Both the position numbers and the translations under genes were made by a program. From an uncultured Pseudomonadota bacterium (GTDB lineage: Bacteria > Pseudomonadota > Gammaproteobacteria > Steroidobacterales > Steroidobacteraceae), in NCBI GenBank assembly GCA_903884105.1, contig CAISDJ010000089.1:40969-104968 (forward strand): 64,000 nt of DNA. The letters are read 5' to 3'. The notes below the pieces were generated by a model, which saw only the letters and a list, made by a program, of their open reading frames with translations, was not told the DNA's origin and did no database searches. Positions within the stretch are counted from its first letter, which is position 1. Each line of letters begins with the position of its first letter. Below, in pieces: positions 8,595 through 17,001 of this stretch.

Positions 8595-9984
8595 GGTCGT
8601 GGCGCTTCACCCGGCCCCAGTGCCGCCGCGTGAACTGGAACGTGGCGATCAGCCGTTCTGCGGAGACCAGCTGCCGGATGCCGATGAATTCAAGCGAACC
8701 GAGAAGCGCGATGCGCAGCGTGTCGCGCAGCCGGCGATACCGGTGCAGCAGCAGGTTGTCGATCAGCACGGCGCTGGCATTGAGCCACATGCCACACAGC
8801 ACCGACAGCGTGAAGAACAGCAGGGCGAAGTCACGGTCAACCCAGCCGAGGAACAGGAAGATCACGAAACCGACATAGCCCAGGAACTCGATGGCCGGCC
8901 CCAGCAACTCGACGAAGGCGAAATACGGAAAGCCAAACAGGCCCACTGAACCGTAGCGCTTCTTCAGGAACATGCCCCGGCTGCTCCACAGACTGTCTGC
9001 CAGGCCGCGTTGCCAGCGGTTGCGCTGCCGCAGCAGCGACCGGAGGTCCCGCGGCACTTGCGTCCAGCACACGGGCTCCGGCACGAAGCTCACCCGGTAA
9101 TCGATGCCTGAATCCATACAGTAGCGGTGCAGCCTGACCACGATGTCCATGTCTTCGCCGACGGTGTGCCGGTAGCCGCCGATCTCGACCAGCAGGTCCT
9201 TGCGGAAGATCCCGAATGCGCCAGACACGATCAGCAGGCTGCGGAAGCGGCTCAAGGCGACGCGACCCGCAAGGAAGCCGCGCGTGTACTCAGCCGCCTG
9301 GATGCATTCCAGCAAACCCCGTGGTGCACGGACCTCGGTGATGCGGCTGCCTTCGACGCGGCAGCCATTGAGTACGCGTACAGCGCCTCCCACCGCGACG
9401 AGGCGGCGGTCCATGAGGAACTGCTGGCTGAGCCGCAGCAGCGCGTCCGCTTCCAGCATCGAGTCCGCGTCGATCGCGCAGACGAGGGGGTACTGCGCAT
9501 ATTCGATGCCGGCATTGAGCGCATCCGACTTGCCGCCGCCCTGCTTCGAAACGATGAGCAGTTGCGGATGTCGACGCGACAGGTACGTTGCCTTGACGTC
9601 TGCATGCTGCAGACGACGCTGAACGGGGACCTCGGCGGGCTCTGCCGCGAAGTGGGCGATCAGGTGCGCGAGCATGTCGTCGGTGGAGCCGTCATCGACC
9701 ACCACCACTTCGAATTCCGGATATTTCGAGGCCAGGATTGATTCCACGGTAGGCACGATCGTGGCGATCTCGTTGTGCGCCGGCACGAGCACTGACACGG
9801 GTCGGAGGTTGGCATCGCCAAGCCGCCGCCTGAACTGCTCTTCGTCCGCGGTCGCGGCCATGCCCTGGCTGACATCGCGGAACGCAAAGAGGGTGATGAA
9901 CAGGTAGCCCACGTTCACCACGATGTAGTAGCCAAGGACTAGTAGCTGCCAGCCGAGCAGCACCGCGCCGATGGCGTGGATCAT
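8587..9984 (-). CDS. Processive-type family 2 glycosyltransferase
   Basis: A 465-residue inner-membrane glycosyltransferase of the GT2/cellulose synthase-like type. It has an N-terminal membrane helix (about residues 5-35), a cytoplasmic GT-A domain with VVVDDGSTDD, AIDADSML (DxD), VGEDMD and the RQRNRWQRG (QxxRW) motif of processive synthases, then two to four C-terminal helices. These motifs match enzymes that polymerise and export beta-linked polysaccharide such as poly-N-acetylglucosamine or cellulose; the sugar is unknown. It overlaps the HEAT-repeat gene by 4 bases (ATGA) and the phosphatase gene by 8, so the three are translationally coupled. No PilZ or BcsB-like partner is seen. Confidence 0.88.
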   Translation of the reverse strand: MIHAIGAVLLGWQLLVLGYYIVVNVGYLFITLFAFRDVSQGMAATADEEQFRRRLGDANLRPVSVLVPAHNEIATIVPTVESILASKYPEFEVVVVDDGSTDDMLAHLIAHFAAEPAEVPVQRRLQHADVKATYLSRRHPQLLIVSKQGGGKSDALNAGIEYAQYPLVCAIDADSMLEADALLRLSQQFLMDRRLVAVGGAVRVLNGCRVEGSRITEVRAPRGLLECIQAAEYTRGFLAGRVALSRFRSLLIVSGAFGIFRKDLLVEIGGYRHTVGEDMDIVVRLHRYCMDSGIDYRVSFVPEPVCWTQVPRDLRSLLRQRNRWQRGLADSLWSSRGMFLKKRYGSVGLFGFPYFAFVELLGPAIEFLGYVGFVIFLFLGWVDRDFALLFFTLSVLCGMWLNASAVLIDNLLLHRYRRLRDTLRIALLGSLEFIGIRQLVSAERLIATFQFTRRHWGRVKRHDHG

Positions 9985-11042
9985 CGCGGCGTCTCCCGGG
10001 AGAGCACGAAGCGGCTCATGTCGGCGGCGTAGACATCCGTCCCGGCGCCGGTGGCCCGCAGCGCCTCGCTCCCGACCTCGCCGAGGGCGAACAGCGTCCG
10101 CGCGGCATTGCGACGCACGTGGAAATTCGCGTCCTCGAGCGCTGTTCGCAGTGCCGACACCGCTTCAGGTGACGCATCGCGGATCTCCCGCGCCGCGACG
10201 AGGCGTGATTCGGGCTGGCTCGATTTGAGCGACGCGAGCAGGACAGGATGATCTGGCTGCAATCGGCCGAGCGCGCGGAGTCCGGAAAGATGGCTGGCCA
10301 ACGGCAGCGCCGGATCCATGGTGCGCGCGGCTACCAGCGGTACGAAGCTTTGCAGCCCCGTGCGTCCGGCCGCAGCCAGTGCAACGCGCAGCAAGGGACT
10401 GGTTGCGGAGAGTTTCTCCAGGAAGATGGCAAAGACTTCGGCAGAAGATTCGCCGGTGGCGGCCAGGGACTGCAGTGCGCGCACCAGCACCCCTTCGTGG
10501 AACCCGGCAGCCAGGTCCGGAACGCCTGGCATCACGGCGGCAAGCTGCTCCAGGTCTTCCGGGCGCCGGACCAGGCGGGCCAGCGCTTCAAGCACTGTCG
10601 CCTGGACTCGCGCATCCGGATCGTTCGCCAGTGTGTTCATGAAGAAGTCCCGCAGCGATTCCAGTTGCAGCAGGCCGAGACCTTCGATGGCCGCGGCACG
10701 GCGCCCCCATCGCCCATGCAGCGATTCGCTCTGCAATCGTTTCAGGAGTCGCGGATAAGCGGACAACAGAGCAGTCACAGCAGCCGCGTCGCCATGGATG
10801 GCGAGGGCCCGCGCCAGGGCACGTCTATCGGGGGCCACAGCAGGATCAAGCGACGGCACCTGTGCCGTCGACCCTTTGGAGAGCACCTGCATCAGTTCAC
10901 GGGCCACACGCTCCTCGCGGCGCCGGACATATTCGATCCGCAATTTCTGCACGATCATGAAGAGGATCAGCACGACGAGGCTGACCATCATGACGAGGAT
11001 GATCAGCTCAAGCAGGCGCTCCAATCCCGATGGGGCTACCAC
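9981..11042 (-). CDS. HEAT-repeat membrane protein
   Basis: About 353 residues. One strongly hydrophobic segment near the N-terminus (LIILVMMVSLVVLILFMIV) is followed by a long alpha-helical region of HEAT-type repeats (AIEGLGLLQLESL, VQATVLEALARLV, VRRNAARTLFALGE). HEAT arrays are protein-binding scaffolds, here probably cytoplasmic and tethered to the inner membrane beside the synthase. The likely start is GTG 11042, which overlaps the YaiO stop (11036-11038). The frame runs upstream to 11312, but that stretch is the shadow of the YaiO gene. The start is uncertain by some 10 codons. Confidence 0.7.
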   Translation of the reverse strand: MVAPSGLERLLELIILVMMVSLVVLILFMIVQKLRIEYVRRREERVARELMQVLSKGSTAQVPSLDPAVAPDRRALARALAIHGDAAAVTALLSAYPRLLKRLQSESLHGRWGRRAAAIEGLGLLQLESLRDFFMNTLANDPDARVQATVLEALARLVRRPEDLEQLAAVMPGVPDLAAGFHEGVLVRALQSLAATGESSAEVFAIFLEKLSATSPLLRVALAAAGRTGLQSFVPLVAARTMDPALPLASHLSGLRALGRLQPDHPVLLASLKSSQPESRLVAAREIRDASPEAVSALRTALEDANFHVRRNAARTLFALGEVGSEALRATGAGTDVYAADMSRFVLSRETPR

Positions 11043-12547
11043 GAGTACACCGCTTGCAATGAGGCGCCGCTGCGGCTGTACAAGTCGGTGCGGTGTTCGT
11101 GGAACACGTCGCCTCCCAGCGCCCAGCGCGGTCCGAGCCGCCAGCGTTGAGCGAGCCTGATGCTGTAGGTGGACGCACGAAGCGTGCCCCCGACGACGCC
11201 CAGTTCCTCGCTGGCCATGCCGCCCGACAGCGTCAGCGTCGTACGGTGGCCTCCCGTCGTGAACCACTGAGGCGCAACCATCAGGCTCCATGCATCTGAT
11301 GCGGGGACCCAATAGAGCCTGGTGTCCAGCCGAAACCGCTCGCTGGCTTCCCAGAGAAAGCCCGGTGCAAGCAGCGTGGCCGAACTGCTTTCAAAGGAAA
11401 GATGGCGGACAACGAGATAGGCACGCCCAGCACCGGTGTAATGGCCAACGTCCGCCGACACAGAGTATTTGGGCAGAAAGCGGCCCTCTGGACTCCACGA
11501 AACCGAGAAGGCGCCGTCGTAGCTCGGCGCCAGGCGGGTATCGAGCGTCGCCGACAGACTCGATGCAGATTGGCTGAAGCGCCGCTGCCGCTCGGCCGCC
11601 AGCGTGAGCGCGTGCCCCTGGCGGGCGCGAGTCCACGAAATCGCTTGCAGGGAGTCATCGGGCGAGTTGCGGTCATAGCGAGCGCCGCCGACGGAGGCCG
11701 TCACCTGATCCGGATACAGCGCATCGAGTGTTCCACCCAGTGCGGCCTGCGCAGCAAGCTGGGCGTTGCTATCGAGTTTCGCGTAAGTCGCGCGCGCCCT
11801 CGGCCCGTCATGGCCGGCGGCCAGGTCTGCCACTTCTCGCACGGCAAGCGCGGGTTCGTCAGGAAAGCGGCTTCGCAAATCGGCCAGCAACGCCGCGGCC
11901 TCCAGGAAGTTCCTGTCTGCTTCAAGGGCCGCCACCTGGCGCAGGGCATCGCTCGTCGCAGCGCGTGTTTCCAGAATCTTGCGTGCCGATTGCAAGCGAT
12001 CGCGCTGGCGTGCGAAGTCTCCGTCCGCCGGGTAGCGTGCGGCGAGCCGGCCATACAGGGCTGCGGCCTGATCGGGCCGATCTTGTGCTTCCAGCGCGCG
12101 GGCATAGAGCCAGCCCGTCGTATAGGGATCATCCGGCCACTCTTCGTGAAGTGACCGCAGTGCTTCAAGGTTGGCGTCCCCCGCCTTCTGAGACTGGGCT
12201 GCCGTGAGCCGGGCCCCAAAATCGCACCGATGGCGCTGGCGCTCGAGCTCGGCATTGCCTGCGGCGCCGCGAATCGTGTCAGCGGCAGCCAAGCCCTCTG
12301 CATATCGCGACTGCCGGCACAGACTGTCTACAAGACCGGCCATCACTTCCGGGTTGCCGGGAAAGCGATTCAGCAAGGCTCGAAACGAAGATTCCGCGGC
12401 CACGGGCTGTCCGCCCTGCAGGGCTTGCGTCGCCTGGCGCAAGGCGCTGTCGTAGTTCACGGCGGGCTCGGCAGCCAGAAGCCCGGGCCGTGGCGCGATG
12501 AACAGGCTGGCGGCCACCAGGGTCACCAAGGTACGAAGATCTGGCAT
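11036..12547 (-). CDS. TPR plus YaiO-type outer membrane beta-barrel protein
   Basis: A 503-residue exported protein. A signal peptide (residues 1-25, ending GLLAAEP) precedes a TPR-like helical region (about 28-260; repeats such as AESSFRALLNRFPGNPEV). The C-terminal third (about 265-503) has alternating amphipathic strands and ends in QAVYSW, an aromatic-terminated beta-barrel like YaiO. This TPR-plus-barrel layout resembles polysaccharide export proteins such as PgaA and AlgK/AlgE pairs, so it is the likely outer-membrane pore of the operon. It is the first gene, and the next overlaps its stop. ATG 12547 was chosen for the signal peptide; the frame stays open to 13315 over the MBL gene on the other strand. 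Confidence 0.82.
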   Translation of the reverse strand: MPDLRTLVTLVAASLFIAPRPGLLAAEPAVNYDSALRQATQALQGGQPVAAESSFRALLNRFPGNPEVMAGLVDSLCRQSRYAEGLAAADTIRGAAGNAELERQRHRCDFGARLTAAQSQKAGDANLEALRSLHEEWPDDPYTTGWLYARALEAQDRPDQAAALYGRLAARYPADGDFARQRDRLQSARKILETRAATSDALRQVAALEADRNFLEAAALLADLRSRFPDEPALAVREVADLAAGHDGPRARATYAKLDSNAQLAAQAALGGTLDALYPDQVTASVGGARYDRNSPDDSLQAISWTRARQGHALTLAAERQRRFSQSASSLSATLDTRLAPSYDGAFSVSWSPEGRFLPKYSVSADVGHYTGAGRAYLVVRHLSFESSSATLLAPGFLWEASERFRLDTRLYWVPASDAWSLMVAPQWFTTGGHRTTLTLSGGMASEELGVVGGTLRASTYSIRLAQRWRLGPRWALGGDVFHEHRTDLYSRSGASLQAVYSW

Positions 12548-12794
12548 GCTAATCAACGCCCTGAGATCAAGGGAGGGGATGATCGCATGGGAAAGATGGG
12601 GACGGATCGAAGCGGTTTCACAACGAGGACCAAAGGCATAGGCCAGTGGCACCGACGGGGCGGGCAGCGGGCGGTACTGTGTCAAGATTTCGTGCATATC
12701 TGCACTCGGATGAAAGGACGGTACCGGCGTCCACTGACGCGACGGCCCGCTGGCAACCAGCCAACCCTTCCCCCTTCCCGCTACACTGTCCTGC

Positions 12795-13574
12795 ATGAAA
12801 CGCACACTCAAGTACGTCGGCTTCGGCTTCGCGGTCCTTTTGGGGGTATCGGCGGCAGTCGTGGGCCTCACCTTCAGCGGTTTGCAGCCCGCATCGGACG
12901 GCGATGAGCTGAACCAGATTCGCATCGTGACCAGCGGGACCGGCAGCACCGTGGGCATCGTGCCGATCGGTGAAGCCGCAGTGGCGCTCATTGATGCGGG
13001 CAGTGACGCGACGGGAGCCCCCATCCTCGCCGATCTTGAGAAGCGTGGGCTGACTGCAGAGTCCGTCAAGGCAATCCTGTTCACGCACGGACACTTTGAC
13101 CACATCGCGGCCGCCGGCGTGTTTCCGCAGGCGCAGCTGCTGGCTCTGGCGCCGGAAGCGGACCTCATCGCCGGGCTCAAGAAGCCTCGCGGACCGGTTG
13201 TGCGGTTCTTTCCGGTGAAGCCCACAGGGCTCAACGTGACGCGAACCCTGAAAGAGGGGGAACCCCTGATGCTCGGCGACACGACGATCAAAGTGTTCGC
13301 GGTGCCCGGCCACACCGCGGGCAGCGCGGCCTATCTCATCAACGGCATCCTCTTTCTCGGCGACTCCGCCGATGCCACCGCGAAGGGTAAATTGCAGAGC
13401 GGGCACTGGATCTTCTGCGACGATCTCGCCGAGAACGAAGCATCGCTGCGCAGCCTCGTCGACAAGATCGTGGCGCAGGGTGAAGTCGTCCAGGCTCTCG
13501 CATTCGCGCACTCCGGCATGTTGCGCGACGGCCTCGCGCCGCTCAGCGCCTGGATCAGCGACCAGGACGATTGA
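12795..13574 (+). CDS. MBL-fold metallo-hydrolase, membrane-anchored
   Basis: A 259-residue metallo-beta-lactamase-fold protein with an N-terminal hydrophobic anchor or signal (residues 6-28). The metal motif HGHFDH (His98, His100, Asp102, His103) is intact, with further ligands in PGHTAGS (near residue 176) and GDSAD (near 196), and a final His in AFAHSGM. The family includes glyoxalase II-like thioesterases, lactonases and other hydrolases, so the substrate is open. It stands alone between the YaiO operon, divergent upstream, and the methyltransferase, convergent downstream. Confidence 0.8.
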   Translation: MKRTLKYVGFGFAVLLGVSAAVVGLTFSGLQPASDGDELNQIRIVTSGTGSTVGIVPIGEAAVALIDAGSDATGAPILADLEKRGLTAESVKAILFTHGHFDHIAAAGVFPQAQLLALAPEADLIAGLKKPRGPVVRFFPVKPTGLNVTRTLKEGEPLMLGDTTIKVFAVPGHTAGSAAYLINGILFLGDSADATAKGKLQSGHWIFCDDLAENEASLRSLVDKIVAQGEVVQALAFAHSGMLRDGLAPLSAWISDQDD

Positions 13575-13653
13575 CGGTTCCTGAGACCCGGGAGTTCCGG
13601 CTTCCCTGTGCTCACGCCTGGTCCGCTTGCCGGCGGCGACGGCGACTGACGCC

Positions 13654-14277
13654 TCAGTCGTTCTTTCGGAGCACGGCGAACGCGAACGCTTGCGGTGAGC
13701 CCCACGGGGTCTGGTGAATCTCGTGCTTGGATTGCACGAGCGAGAACCGGGGTCCGAACAGACGCGCCAAGTCCTCCGGTTCGCGCTGTGTCACCGGAAG
13801 CTGGCTGCACTGCGTGGGCCCTTCCTTGCCGAATCCGCCGATCACGGCATGACCTCCTCTGGTCAACGCAGCAAAGGCGCTGTCGACATACCGGGCCGCA
13901 TCGGCGGGATCCGTCAGGAAATGCAACGTGGCCCGGTCATGCCAGAGATCGTAGGCGCCGTTCGACAGTCGGGCCTTCAGGATATCGACAGACAGCCATA
14001 GCACCCGTGATGCGCGGTCACCCAGGCGCTTCCGCGCGACGTCGAGTGCTGCGTCAGAGATATCCAGCGCGGTGATTGAGCCCACCCCCAGATCCAGGAG
14101 ATCGTCCACCAACGTCGACGCGCCGGCACCGACGTCGATGACCCTGGAATCCGTGCTCAGACCCGCCGCCTTCAACAGCTCCAGCGAGCTCTCCAGATGA
14201 GGCGCGAACCAACTGACCGCATCGAGTTGCTTGGTCCTGTAAACCGCTTCCCAATGAGGGGTCCTGTCTTCGGGCAT
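13654..14277 (-). CDS. Class I SAM-dependent methyltransferase
   Basis: A 207-residue cytoplasmic methyltransferase. SAM-binding motif I is VIDVGAGASTLVDDL (about residues 47-61), followed by ITALDISDAALDVAR (motif post-I) and YDLWHDRATLHFL (motif IV). The order and the start WEAVYRTKQLDAVSWF match the thiopurine/tellurite-type small methyltransferases (methyltransferase domain 25 proteins). The acceptor cannot be deduced. ATG 14277 begins the conserved part; the frame is open further upstream without sequence support. Confidence 0.8.
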   Translation of the reverse strand: MPEDRTPHWEAVYRTKQLDAVSWFAPHLESSLELLKAAGLSTDSRVIDVGAGASTLVDDLLDLGVGSITALDISDAALDVARKRLGDRASRVLWLSVDILKARLSNGAYDLWHDRATLHFLTDPADAARYVDSAFAALTRGGHAVIGGFGKEGPTQCSQLPVTQREPEDLARLFGPRFSLVQSKHEIHQTPWGSPQAFAFAVLRKND

Positions 14278-14414
14278 GGATGAATCCACTGGCACACTGG
14301 TCGGAAACGGAGGGAGCCCCAAGTATAGATCGTGAACAGGAAGAACCTTGTAAACGCAGTCCCGTCCGTTAGACTCGTTTTGGCCCCACCGACCCACAGC
14401 AAGAGCCACGAATC

Positions 14415-15617
14415 ATGCGCCCCCTGAATGAAATTGCCTGGCTTGTCATCATGGCCTGCGCCTTGCCCGCAATCACGGTTTCCGCACAGAGTTCATCCCC
14501 ACCCTTGTCGTCACCTCCCCAGGGCAGCGCGTTCTGGGACGCCGTACCTACCCGGGTGCCGGCGGATGCGAAGCGCGGGGACCTGCTGTGGATCCAGGAA
14601 CGCACGGATGCGCCGGCCACCGCACGGGCATGGAATATCGTGTACGTCACCGAGGGCGCCAACAAGGGCCTCGAGTATGCGTCCGGGGAGGTGTACGTCC
14701 CGCGCGCTTCATCTGCTCCCCGCCGACTTCTGATCTGGGCAGTCGGGACACCCGGCTTCCAGGACTCATGCGCCCCGTCGCGCACGCCGCTGTACCAACA
14801 GAACCGGTCGTCTCGCGTTCCGGCCATCGAATCGCTACTCGAGCGGGGCTATGTCGTCGCAATGAGCGACTACCAGGGGCTCGGCGTTCCCGGCGGCATG
14901 TCCTATCTCGATGGACCGTTGCAGGCAAAGGCTTCGTTCGACGCAGCACGCGCAGCGATGAAGATTCCAGGATCGTCCGTGGGCAACGAAGTCGGTTTCT
15001 ACGGTTTCTCCCAAGGTGGGCAGACCGCCCTGTGGGCCGCCAATCTGGCTGCAACGTACGCCCCTGAACTGAAGGTCGTCGGCATCGCGCCGATCGCCCC
15101 GGCATCCCGGCATCTCGACCTTTCCTTCTATGACTTGAGTGTCCCGAGGAATGTCGGTTACTTCATCGCCCGAATGGCAGGCCTGCAAGTGGGTCATCCG
15201 GAACTCCGCCTGCGCGACATACTGACGCCAGCGGGCATGGAGATGTTGCCCGTCATGTCGTGGGGCTGCTTCGAGATCTTCGTCAAGGCCAGGCAGCTCA
15301 CTGAACCCTATGCGCGACCCGAAGCGCTGGCAGAGGGAACACCGTGGCGGGCCCGGCTCGAGGCCAATGACCGCTTCCTGCCTCTGCCCACCAGCATCCC
15401 CGTGCTGCTCATTCAGGGTGATGCAGATACCGACGTGCCGGTGCAGCTGACCCAAGCCGTGCGCCGCGACCTGTGCGAGCAGAAGAATGTCGTCGAGTAC
15501 CACGAGCTGCCGGGCGTCGGCCACTCCGGTGCGGTCCCGCCCGCCGCCGAAATGCTGCCCGACTGGTTTGATGCCCGCTTTGCAGGACGTGCGGCGAAGA
15601 ACGATTGCGGAGGGTAG
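14415..15617 (+). CDS. Secretory lipase-like alpha/beta hydrolase
   Basis: A 400-residue exported esterase. The signal peptide covers residues 1-24 (cleavage near VSA-QSS). The body matches secretory lipases of the LIP family (PF03583): RAWNIVYVTEGANKG, VVAMSDYQGLG, and the nucleophile elbow GFSQGG with Ser199. The acid is probably Asp in LLIQGDADTDVP and the His in GVGHSG, giving a complete Ser-Asp-His triad. Such enzymes release fatty acids from triglycerides or other esters outside the cytoplasm. It is divergent from the methyltransferase and has no operon partner. Confidence 0.85.
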   Translation: MRPLNEIAWLVIMACALPAITVSAQSSSPPLSSPPQGSAFWDAVPTRVPADAKRGDLLWIQERTDAPATARAWNIVYVTEGANKGLEYASGEVYVPRASSAPRRLLIWAVGTPGFQDSCAPSRTPLYQQNRSSRVPAIESLLERGYVVAMSDYQGLGVPGGMSYLDGPLQAKASFDAARAAMKIPGSSVGNEVGFYGFSQGGQTALWAANLAATYAPELKVVGIAPIAPASRHLDLSFYDLSVPRNVGYFIARMAGLQVGHPELRLRDILTPAGMEMLPVMSWGCFEIFVKARQLTEPYARPEALAEGTPWRARLEANDRFLPLPTSIPVLLIQGDADTDVPVQLTQAVRRDLCEQKNVVEYHELPGVGHSGAVPPAAEMLPDWFDARFAGRAAKNDCGG

Positions 15618-15674
15618 GCTCGGCCGCCGTAGCCGACAACTCGGCAGCCACGACGCGCCTGACGAACGCGCGAT

Positions 15675-16136
15675 TCAGTCCGTGATGCGACGGCCGCCGC
15701 CCGTGCGCCGCCGGTCGGCTTCGCCCGAATAGGCGTGATGCATGACAGTAGGGCGCGCCGCACCGTCACGGCTGCGTCGCGGGCTTTTGCGGCGGTCCTC
15801 AAAATGGCGGTACGTGCAGTGGCACCCCGCCGGATTCGTGCACGCCGCGAGCGGCAACCGCGGCGCTTCTTCGCAGAGATACCGGGTGTCCGTTTGTTGG
15901 CTTGCCTGGCAACAGTGCTTGCCGGGGGCAATGCCGACAGCTCGCCACGGGTTGCGCAACGTCATCGTGACCGTTGCTCCATCCACTTTCGGGGTTGCGT
16001 CAGGGCGAATCAGCTTCTGGAACCTCGCGATGAGACCCTGCAATAGTCCGGGCGGCGGATCGACTGGACGCACGGTCGCACGCCGGTTCGCCTTGGCGGG
16101 GAATGAAGAAGCCGTCTTGCGGGACGGGCGACTCAT
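15675..16136 (-). CDS. Conserved cysteine-containing hypothetical protein
   Basis: A 153-residue protein with a basic N-terminus, then NPWRAVGIAPGKHCCQAS, EAPRLPLAACTNPAGCHCTY and FEDRRKSPRRS, ending in a strongly basic RRRTGGGRR tail. Spaced cysteines (CC ... C ... CxC) suggest a small metal-binding or disulphide fold. I recall similar short proteins with a C-x-C-x-Y-x-H-x-D-R-R core in related proteobacteria, but I know no function. Its composition is that of a real protein rather than a shadow frame, and no other frame here is better. The start is uncertain. Confidence 0.55.
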   Translation of the reverse strand: MSRPSRKTASSFPAKANRRATVRPVDPPPGLLQGLIARFQKLIRPDATPKVDGATVTMTLRNPWRAVGIAPGKHCCQASQQTDTRYLCEEAPRLPLAACTNPAGCHCTYRHFEDRRKSPRRSRDGAARPTVMHHAYSGEADRRRTGGGRRITD

Positions 16137-16497
16137 CGCATTCGGGGTCCTGTGATGACGAGTGCGAAACCGATTACCTGATTGGACTCAATTTCGTCAC
16201 ATCCCGCGACTCGTGGAAACCCCTACAACGGGGAGTAGACCCAGATCCCGGGTGAAGAAGATTTTTCAAGCCGTTGAAAGGAGTAGCCCCGACGCGCGCT
16301 CGCTTGGTGGCAATCGCACGCGTTGAGAAGACCTGAAGGCCACCGCGGCACCGCTTTTGCGACGCTTCGGCCACGAATCTGCGCAAATGCACTATGAAGG
16401 TGCGGCGACTCGTGTGAGCCCGTGCCGAGCCGCGCGCGCCGCGGTATTCTCCGCGCCCGACTCCATGACTTGTCCCTGAGCCGCTTCGCGAGTGCCC
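16137..16497. other. Intergenic region, no gene seen
   Basis: These 361 bases contain no convincing gene; the open frames on the minus strand are basic and low in complexity. A small CCCC..GGGG hairpin sits near 16219-16232. The region must hold the promoter of the 16498 gene and of the divergent 15675-16136 gene, but I could not place either. Confidence 0.4.
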
Positions 16498-16959
16498 ATG
16501 CATCCCCTTGAACACAGGATCCCGCCGCCCGTCGTGGCGCTGATCGTCGCGGCCGCCATGTGGATGAATTCCATCAGCGGCCCGAAGCTGGATCTGCCCT
16601 TCGAGGTTCGCATCGCCATGGCGCTGGTGATTGCCGCCGTGGGAGTCGCGTTCGATCTCCTCGGCTTTCTGGCCTTCCGCAAGGCAAGGACAACGATCAA
16701 TCCCCTCAAGCCGCAGAACACCAGCGCGCTCGTGACGACCGGCGTATATCGGTACTCGCGCAATCCGATGTACGTGGGACTCGTGTGCTTCCTGCTTGCA
16801 TGGACAGCCTTCCTTGCCGCGCTCTGGCCGCTGGCCGGCCCGATCCTGTTCGTCTTCTACATCAACCGCTTCCAGATCGAGCCCGAGGAACGGCTCCTCG
16901 CGAAGCGTTTTGGGGAGGAGTTCAGCAGCTACAGGGCCCGCGTGCGTCGCTGGCTATAG
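16498..16959 (+). CDS. Isoprenylcysteine carboxyl methyltransferase-like membrane protein
   Basis: A 153-residue integral membrane protein with four hydrophobic segments (about residues 10-30, 38-57, 80-100 and 104-124). The C-terminal GVYRYSRNPMYVGLVCFLLAW and EPEERLLAKRFGEEFSSYRARVRRW blocks are the SAM-binding core shared by ICMT and phosphatidylethanolamine methyltransferases. Bacterial members methylate unknown membrane substrates. ATG 16498 is preferred over an in-frame GTG two codons earlier. The FucP-like gene follows after 42 bases and may share the transcript. Confidence 0.85.
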   Translation: MHPLEHRIPPPVVALIVAAAMWMNSISGPKLDLPFEVRIAMALVIAAVGVAFDLLGFLAFRKARTTINPLKPQNTSALVTTGVYRYSRNPMYVGLVCFLLAWTAFLAALWPLAGPILFVFYINRFQIEPEERLLAKRFGEEFSSYRARVRRWL

Positions 16960-17001
16960 CCAGCGCACGGACAACAAGAACCATCAAGAAGGGGATCCAG
17001 A

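Noticed and set aside
12548..13315. Long N-terminal extension of the YaiO-type gene
   Set aside because: The extension runs antisense through the MBL gene; the signal peptide at ATG 12547 marks the true start.
16174..16515. 113-codon minus-strand ORF upstream of the ICMT-like gene
   Set aside because: Arg/Gly/Ser-rich, no ribosome site, overlaps the start of a real gene, no recognisable motif.
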